From the NCBI GenBank assembly GCA_963693635.1, contig CAVOBC010000149.1, positions 1 through 10,465 on the forward strand: a stretch of 10,465 nucleotides of DNA, written 5' to 3'. The stretch's first letter is position 1. The number at the start of each line of letters is the position of its first letter. The position numbers were made by a program, and so were the translations under genes. The notes below the pieces were generated by a model, which was not told the origin of the DNA, ran no database searches, and saw nothing but the letters and a program-made list of their open reading frames with translations. The stretch is from CAVOBC01 sp963693635 (GTDB taxonomy: Bacteria; Pseudomonadota; Gammaproteobacteria; Pseudomonadales; Azotimanducaceae). Below, one piece after another: positions 6,125 through 10,465 of this stretch.

Positions 6125-8388
6125 GCCGTCTACCAACCTTAGAAGATGCTAACGCACTCGTCTCTCGCGTGGCCCGGGCAATGGACGTTGCTGGGGGACC
6201 TGCGGTCAGCCGGCGCGGTTTTCTCAAACTCGGGGCCGCAGCGGGCGGCGGCTTCCTCCTCGCCTCGACAGTGCCATCATCCGCCGAGGAACTGGGGACG
6301 CTGGTTGGATCCGGCGAGTTGAACGCGTTCGTTAAATTGTCGTCGGACGGCACCATCACAATCTATTCCGCGAACCCGGAAATGGGCCAGGGTATCAAGA
6401 CCTCGTTGCCCATGATCATCGCCGAGGAAATGGGCGCAAAGTGGGAAGACGTGGTCGTGTTGCAGTCGCCCATCGACGCGCAGCGTTTTGGCGGCCAATG
6501 GGCAGGCGGGTCCATGTCTATTCCGCGGAACTTCGATGAGATGCGCAAACTCGGCGCATCAGCGCGTGAGATGTTGATCGGCGCGGCCTCCGACGCGATG
6601 GAACTGCCGCGCGATCAGATGGCGGCGAAAGACAGTGAGGTCGTGCACGCATCGGGCCGTCGTCTCACGTTCGGACAGTTGGCGGCCCGCGCCATCCGGC
6701 AGCCGGTGCCAGCCGCTGATGCTCTCACCTTCAAGGACGCCGAAGACTACACGATCCTTGGCACGTCGATCACCGGCGTCGACAATCTCGTCATCGTTTC
6801 TGGTCTCGCGCTCTTTGGCATCGATGCCAGCGTTCCCGGGATGCTGTACGGGGCCTACGAGAAATGTCCCGCGTTTGGCGGTGAGGTGGTGAGCGCCAAC
6901 ATTGCTGCGATCAAAAAGCTGCCCGGGATCACCGATGCCTTCATTGTCGAGGGCAACGGGCGCGTCGATCAGTTGTTTTCAGGTGTCGGCATCGTTGGCG
7001 ACAGCACCTGGGCGGTCTTCAACGCGAAGAAGCAACTCAAGATCAAATGGGATGAGTCGAAGGCGTCAAAGGACTCCTGGGCATCCTTGATCAAAAGTGC
7101 TGACACGCACTTTGCGGCTGCAGACGGCGAGGTGGTGGTCGAAAAGGGCGATGTCGACAAGGCGCTCGCTGCGCGCGGCAGCAAGACGATCGAGGCCCGC
7201 TATCAGTATCCATTTGTCTCGCACCTGTGCCTGGAGCCGATGAATTGCACCGCCTCGTTCGCCAAGGGTGAAGGCAGTAAGGCTGACAGCGTTACGTTGT
7301 GGGTACCGACGCAGGGACCCCAGGGCATCGCTGGCGCTGTCAACGAGGTCTTTGGTGTCGACAAGGATCAGGTGGTTGTAAATCAGACCCGTCTCGGCGG
7401 CAGTTTCGGTCGGCGCTTCACAAATGAGTTTGTATGCGAGGCTGTCACGCTCTCGCAGCGTGTCGGCAAGCCGGTCAAGCTCACCTGGACCCGGGAAGAT
7501 TCGCTTCAGCATGACTTTTACCGGGTCGGTGGATTTCAGCAAGTGCGCGGTGCTGTTGACAGAAAAGGCAATCTCTCGGCCTGGGATCAGCATTTCGTGG
7601 GCATGATTCGCGACGGCCGGCCCGTTTCGGGTTCGCGGTTCGGGGCAAGTGAGTTTCCCTTGTTGAATCTCCCGACGGCTCGCGGCACGAAGACCATGCT
7701 GGACATCGATACGCCGTGTGGCCCGTGGCGCGCGCCTGGGGCGAATACCCATGCGTTTGTGGTCCAGAGCTTCATTGATGAACTTGCCCGCGAAGCTGGA
7801 CGCGATCATCTTGAATTCCTGCTCGAATTGATGGGGGACCCGCGTTGGTTTGACGAAGGCAATGTTCGTTCTTTGAACACCGGGCGTGCCAGCGCTGTCA
7901 TTCGTCAGGCTGCGGAGAAAGCAGGCTGGGGGCGCAAGATGCCAGCGGGTCGAGGGCTTGGACTCGCATTCCACTTCAGTCATGCCGCTCACGTGGCCGA
8001 GGTCGCAGAGGTATCGGTGACGCCGGACAAGCAACTCACCGTCCACAAGGTCACGGTATCGGTCGACGTTGGTCCCATCATTAATCCGAGCGGTGCAATC
8101 TCGCAGGTGCAAGGGGCTGTCATCGATGGCCTGAGCACGATGGTTGGACAGCAGATCACGATGGAGAACGGGCGAGTGCAGCAATCCAATTTGCACGATT
8201 ATCCGATCTTGCGGATACCCGCTGCACCCAAGGTTGATGTGCACTTTATCGAGAGTGACTTTGCTCCCACGGGGATTGGCGAGCCGGCATTGCCGCCGCT
8301 GGCTCCGGCCGTCGGAAACGCGATCTTCGCAGCAACGGGTGACCGCGTTCGGATCATGCCGCTGACCGAGGCGGGCTACCGGGTTTGA
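6121..8388 (+). CDS. iorB: Tat-exported molybdopterin-binding hydroxylase subunit (IorB-like)
   Basis: A 755-residue large subunit of the isoquinoline 1-oxidoreductase beta type. A twin-arginine signal lies at residues 30-50 (SRRGFLKLGAAAGGGFLLAS), so the complex should act in the periplasm. Family segments in order: NPEMGQGIKTSLPMIIAEEM, FGGQWAGGSMSIP, YPFVSHLCLEPMNCTA, WVPTQGPQGI, NQTRLGGSFGRRF, CGPWRAPGANTHAFVVQSFI and GIGEPALPPLAPAVGNAIF. Glu721 in GIGEP matches the catalytic glutamate of xanthine-oxidase-family enzymes. These enzymes hydroxylate N-heterocycles or oxidise aldehydes using water. ATG 6121 overlaps the iorA-like stop and has AGAGGGGG 7 bases upstream. No FAD subunit, cytochrome c subunit or XdhC-like maturation factor lies beside it within the window. 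The substrate is not predictable from the sequence. Confidence 0.9.
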   Translation: MSRLPTLEDANALVSRVARAMDVAGGPAVSRRGFLKLGAAAGGGFLLASTVPSSAEELGTLVGSGELNAFVKLSSDGTITIYSANPEMGQGIKTSLPMIIAEEMGAKWEDVVVLQSPIDAQRFGGQWAGGSMSIPRNFDEMRKLGASAREMLIGAASDAMELPRDQMAAKDSEVVHASGRRLTFGQLAARAIRQPVPAADALTFKDAEDYTILGTSITGVDNLVIVSGLALFGIDASVPGMLYGAYEKCPAFGGEVVSANIAAIKKLPGITDAFIVEGNGRVDQLFSGVGIVGDSTWAVFNAKKQLKIKWDESKASKDSWASLIKSADTHFAAADGEVVVEKGDVDKALAARGSKTIEARYQYPFVSHLCLEPMNCTASFAKGEGSKADSVTLWVPTQGPQGIAGAVNEVFGVDKDQVVVNQTRLGGSFGRRFTNEFVCEAVTLSQRVGKPVKLTWTREDSLQHDFYRVGGFQQVRGAVDRKGNLSAWDQHFVGMIRDGRPVSGSRFGASEFPLLNLPTARGTKTMLDIDTPCGPWRAPGANTHAFVVQSFIDELAREAGRDHLEFLLELMGDPRWFDEGNVRSLNTGRASAVIRQAAEKAGWGRKMPAGRGLGLAFHFSHAAHVAEVAEVSVTPDKQLTVHKVTVSVDVGPIINPSGAISQVQGAVIDGLSTMVGQQITMENGRVQQSNLHDYPILRIPAAPKVDVHFIESDFAPTGIGEPALPPLAPAVGNAIFAATGDRVRIMPLTEAGYRV

Positions 8389-8395
8389 GTGCTGG

Positions 8396-8583
8396 CTAGC
8401 TCGTGCCTGCCCCAGAACTCCGTTCTGGGGCAGGCACTGGCGAGCGGTGCAGGGATGCACCGCCATTTTCTGCAAGCCTCTTTCTGCATGCCTCTTTATC
8501 TGTAAGAGAATGCGAGGTTTGCTTGCAAACCAACTTCCAACAATTGTCAGGATGACAATTGTTGGGACAGGAACTCTAGCTCG
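8396..8583 (+). repeat. Structured interspersed repeat, copy B (MITE/REP-like)
   Basis: It is bracketed by a perfect 8-bp direct repeat CTAGCTCG (8396-8403 and 8576-8583). Terminal inverted repeats are TGCCTGCCCCA (8404-8414) against the complement of TGGGACAGGAA (8563-8573), 9 of 11. HP1 is a perfect 16-bp stem, 8403-8418/8422-8437, loop TCC. HP2, 8444-8451/8456-8463, is identical to copy A. HP3, 8472-8480/8514-8522, has a loop about 15 bases longer than in copy A. HP4 is a perfect 13-bp stem, 8537-8549/8553-8565, loop GGA. It begins 7 bp after the iorB-like stop and lies between convergent genes, so it may also act as a bidirectional transcription barrier, although no T-run follows the stems. 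Confidence 0.87.
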
Positions 8584-8626
8584 CAAACCGACTCCCAACA
8601 ATTGCCAACAATGACAATTGTTGGGA
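8579..8626 (+). repeat. Partial third unit of the structured repeat (terminal hairpin only)
   Basis: GCTCGCAAACCGACTCCCAA and what follows match the HP4 end of the other copies (1945-1990 and 8521-8567). It forms its own stem: CCCAACAATTG 8594-8604 with CAATTGTTGGG 8615-8625, 11 perfect pairs and a 10-base loop. After GGGAC the similarity is lost. It overlaps the right-hand CTAGCTCG of copy B, as if copy B had inserted next to or into the remnant of an older element. Confidence 0.7.
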
Positions 8627-8636
8627 CTACAACGGG

Positions 8637-10187
8637 TCAGTAAACCTCGTACTTGTGTTTGAAGACGAGGCCCTCGGTCCGGACGACTTCGCCGTTAACG
8701 ACGCGTGGCCGGAAGCGTGCGCGCGTGAGTTTGCTCTGCAATCGGTGGCGAGCACGTGCGCCGACTGTGCTTTCCAGCGTCTCGAAGCGCCGGGCCCGAC
8801 CGTTTGCGCGGACAATGTAGCCAAGCTCAACATAGTTGTCTCGATCTCGGTTCCAGTATCGCTCCTTCAATCGGTTGCCGATCCTTCGTGGGTATATGAG
8901 CGTCGGTTCGCCGAACAATTCTGCCCGCAGCATGTCGTAGCGGGGTTCGCCCGGGATCGCATCCCAGGCCTCCTTATAGGCAGCATCTGCGCGTGAATCG
9001 TTCCAGATGGTGTACAGATCAGCCAGGTCAACAATCGAGTTGGCAATGTCCCGGACGTCAGAGGCCGGGTGCTCGCTGACGATGTTCGCGATACGGCGCA
9101 TTGCGTCGGTCGAGGCACCTTTGAGCCCCAGCGCATGGGTCGGAACAGGTCCGCCAAACGCGCGCTGAAACTTGGCCCGGGCAAGCCCACGCAGTGGTGC
9201 CACGAGGCGCAGGTTGTCGCCGCCATAGCTGTCTTCAATTATGCGGATCGCCCGATCGTAGTATTTGTAGGCGGTGTTGAAGTAACGAGTCCTCTTCAGT
9301 GGACTCGTTGGCGGACGACGGACCTGCTGGGCAGCGGTCTGCGGAGTTTTTGCTGCGCCTGGTTTACGGTCAACGACGAAGCCGTTTCGCGTCAAACGTA
9401 ACTTGGGTGAATCGTCTTCCTCCGCGGGTTGCAGTCGCGTTGTCGGCTGGCGCATGCGCATTCCCGGAGTCGCTGTGCCCCGGTCCGTCATCAATCGCGC
9501 GGAACGCAAGAGGGCCGGGACTACGCGCGGATCATCCTCACCATAGAGGTCCTCGTGCACACGCAGATAAAATGACGCGAGCGTGTCGACAAGTGTCGTG
9601 TTTCGGGCTTGTTCCTGCAGCGTGATGAGCTGGTCGACGATGGGCAGTTGGTCTTCTGCGTAGACCCCGCCTTGCCGGTGGGTCAGATGTTGGGCGCGCT
9701 GCAGATTATTGACCGCCGACGCGCGGTCACCGAGCCGCTCGTGCGCGACGGCGATGGCGCGTAAGGGCGCGACCATGCGGAAGGCAAAATTGCCGTAGAC
9801 GGCCTCAATCAAGTTGACCGAACGCTGCAGGGTCACAAGACCGTCGGATGTCTTCTCGTTGTCGATCTGCACCATGCCGAGGAATGTCGTCGGTGCGTGC
9901 ATCACTGGACTGTTTTCGCCGTAAACGTCAGCGAACTGGTCGCGCATGCGAGCTGCACTCTCTATCGCCTTGTCTGGCTTATTCTTGCGCACGTGGGACA
10001 GGTATTCCTCGTACGTGTGCAGGATTTCCGGCGGAATGCTCGAGACGCTTGAGTCCAGCAGGTCGAATGGCCCGCCAACGTCATCACTGAGTGTCGCGTA
10101 AGTGTCGTTCCGGATGACGAGGGTGAGCATCAACGCCGCCTGCACCGATCTCGTCATCAGTTGAGTGAGGAGGCTCCTTTTGCGCAT
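8637..10187 (-). CDS. Secreted TPR protein with TonB-like C-terminal domain
   Basis: A 516-residue protein from ATG 10187 (SD-like GAGAAGAGA just upstream). Its N-terminus, MRKRSLLTQLMTRSVQAALM then LTLVI, looks like a signal peptide. TPR-like helical repeats carry a recurring YG-x-(D/N) motif at about 89, 131, 215 and 321, for example YGEDDPRVVPALLRSARLM and YGGDNLRLVAPLRGLARAKF. A basic, Pro-rich low-complexity segment (about 235-300) splits the repeats into two blocks. Residues 450-516 (NYVELGYIVRANGRARRFET to ARFRPRVVNGEVVRTEG) match the TonB C-terminal fold, with the typical FRPR-x-x-x-G turn. There is no TonB-type N-terminal anchor with a long Pro linker, so it is unlikely to be an energy transducer; a periplasmic scaffold role is inferred. 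It is convergent with the iorB-like gene. The longer in-frame start at 10307 adds sequence with no signal-peptide character. Confidence 0.8.
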   Translation of the reverse strand: MRKRSLLTQLMTRSVQAALMLTLVIRNDTYATLSDDVGGPFDLLDSSVSSIPPEILHTYEEYLSHVRKNKPDKAIESAARMRDQFADVYGENSPVMHAPTTFLGMVQIDNEKTSDGLVTLQRSVNLIEAVYGNFAFRMVAPLRAIAVAHERLGDRASAVNNLQRAQHLTHRQGGVYAEDQLPIVDQLITLQEQARNTTLVDTLASFYLRVHEDLYGEDDPRVVPALLRSARLMTDRGTATPGMRMRQPTTRLQPAEEDDSPKLRLTRNGFVVDRKPGAAKTPQTAAQQVRRPPTSPLKRTRYFNTAYKYYDRAIRIIEDSYGGDNLRLVAPLRGLARAKFQRAFGGPVPTHALGLKGASTDAMRRIANIVSEHPASDVRDIANSIVDLADLYTIWNDSRADAAYKEAWDAIPGEPRYDMLRAELFGEPTLIYPRRIGNRLKERYWNRDRDNYVELGYIVRANGRARRFETLESTVGARARHRLQSKLTRARFRPRVVNGEVVRTEGLVFKHKYEVY

Positions 10188-10308
10188 GTCTCTTCTCGCA
10201 TTGGTTACGTCTGATGGCCGTCCGCGTCGACCGGACGATATGTTGCTATCTGCGCATTCCCAACTCGATACCTGTAGCTCGGACGCATGGCCTCGTGCAC
10301 CTCCCATG

Positions 10309-10351
10309 GTTGATAAGGCAAGCTTCCTGATCGAGGACGCTTGCTATCAAC
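10309..10351 (-). promoter_or_regulatory. Long imperfect hairpin upstream of the TPR/TonB-like gene
   Basis: GTTGATA (10309-10315), a two-base AG bulge, then GCAAGC (10318-10323) pair with GCTTGC (10339-10344) and TATCAAC (10345-10351). Inside, TCCT (10325-10328) pairs with AGGA (10334-10337) across a T/C mismatch, closed by the loop GATCG. That is 17 pairs in 43 bases, 122 bp upstream of the - strand start. No T-run follows on either strand, so it is not a standard terminator. It could be a 5'-UTR element, a regulator site or the remnant of a repeat. Confidence 0.5.
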
Positions 10352-10465
10352 AGACCGGGCGCCGTTAAGAACCGCACGCCTAGTTCGTCATTCTGCAGAT
10401 GCCGAGACATCCTTTGCAGCGGCACGGCCCCAAGAAGGGCCCCAAAACACAACCATGCTACTGCG
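10352..10465. other. Right edge, no gene recognised
   Basis: Short open frames here (10165-10368 on + and 10246-10452 on -) have no domain character or convincing ribosome binding site. A weak 5-bp GGCCC/GGGCC hairpin lies at 10426-10441. The stretch probably contains the promoter region of the - strand TPR gene, but no clear -35/-10 pair is visible. Confidence 0.35.

Noticed and set aside
8403..8437. HP1 of copy B as an ordinary intrinsic terminator of the iorB-like gene
   Set aside because: The stem is strong but no T-run follows, and the same hairpin is part of an element found elsewhere. Termination may occur but is not its primary identity.
7066..8601. 511-codon - strand frame opposite the molybdopterin subunit
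   Set aside because: It lies antisense to a well-supported gene and its translation shows no family character; such shadow frames are common at this GC content.
1..10465. CRISPR array, tRNA or rRNA genes, phage genes or complete insertion sequence
   Set aside because: No regularly spaced identical repeats with spacers, no tRNA-like cloverleaf, and no transposase, integrase or phage structural proteins were seen on either strand.

Overview
The window looks like a chromosomal segment from a Gram-negative proteobacterium, most likely gammaproteobacterial. GC is moderate to high (about 58% by eye). The evidence is a PspA (YjfJ-like)/DUF2491 (YjfK-like) pair as in enterobacterial yjf clusters, a Tat-exported molybdenum hydroxylase, and a TPR protein with a TonB-like C-terminal domain. 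The genus cannot be named from the sequence.

Left part (1-3365, + strand): the tail of an upstream gene (possibly YjfI/DUF2170), a PspA/IM30 coiled-coil protein, a DUF2491 protein that overlaps it by 4 bp, a 113-aa protein with two ribbon-helix-helix-like units, and a two-TM potassium channel with a cytoplasmic RCK-like domain. This resembles a membrane-stress module. The DUF350, DUF1190 and ATP-grasp/glutathionylspermidine-synthase-like genes common in related clusters are not found downstream within the window.

Middle part (3431-5378, + strand): a minimal rhomboid-family membrane protein with its Ser/His dyad, a small split-barrel PPOX/F420-type flavin-fold protein, and a DUF2461 protein. 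They look like independent single genes.

Right part: a two-gene operon (5606-8388) encodes a [2Fe-2S] subunit and a Tat-exported molybdopterin subunit of the isoquinoline 1-oxidoreductase (IorAB) type. A four-unit degenerate 16-bp tandem repeat lies upstream. Convergent to it, on the - strand (8637-10187), is a secreted TPR protein ending in a TonB-C-like domain. The last ~280 bp hold its 5' region, including a long imperfect hairpin.

The most distinctive non-coding signal is an interspersed, highly structured repeat of about 170-190 bp. One full copy (1835-2003) directly follows the RHH-like gene and another (8396-8583) follows the molybdopterin-subunit gene. A third, partial unit abuts the second copy (8579-8626). 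Each full copy folds into four successive hairpins, has imperfect terminal inverted repeats and is bracketed by an 8-bp direct repeat that differs between copies (CTAGCAAG, CTAGCTCG). The last hairpin shows a matched loss of one base on each arm. It is best described as a MITE-like or REP-like mobile structured element, of a family I do not recognise.
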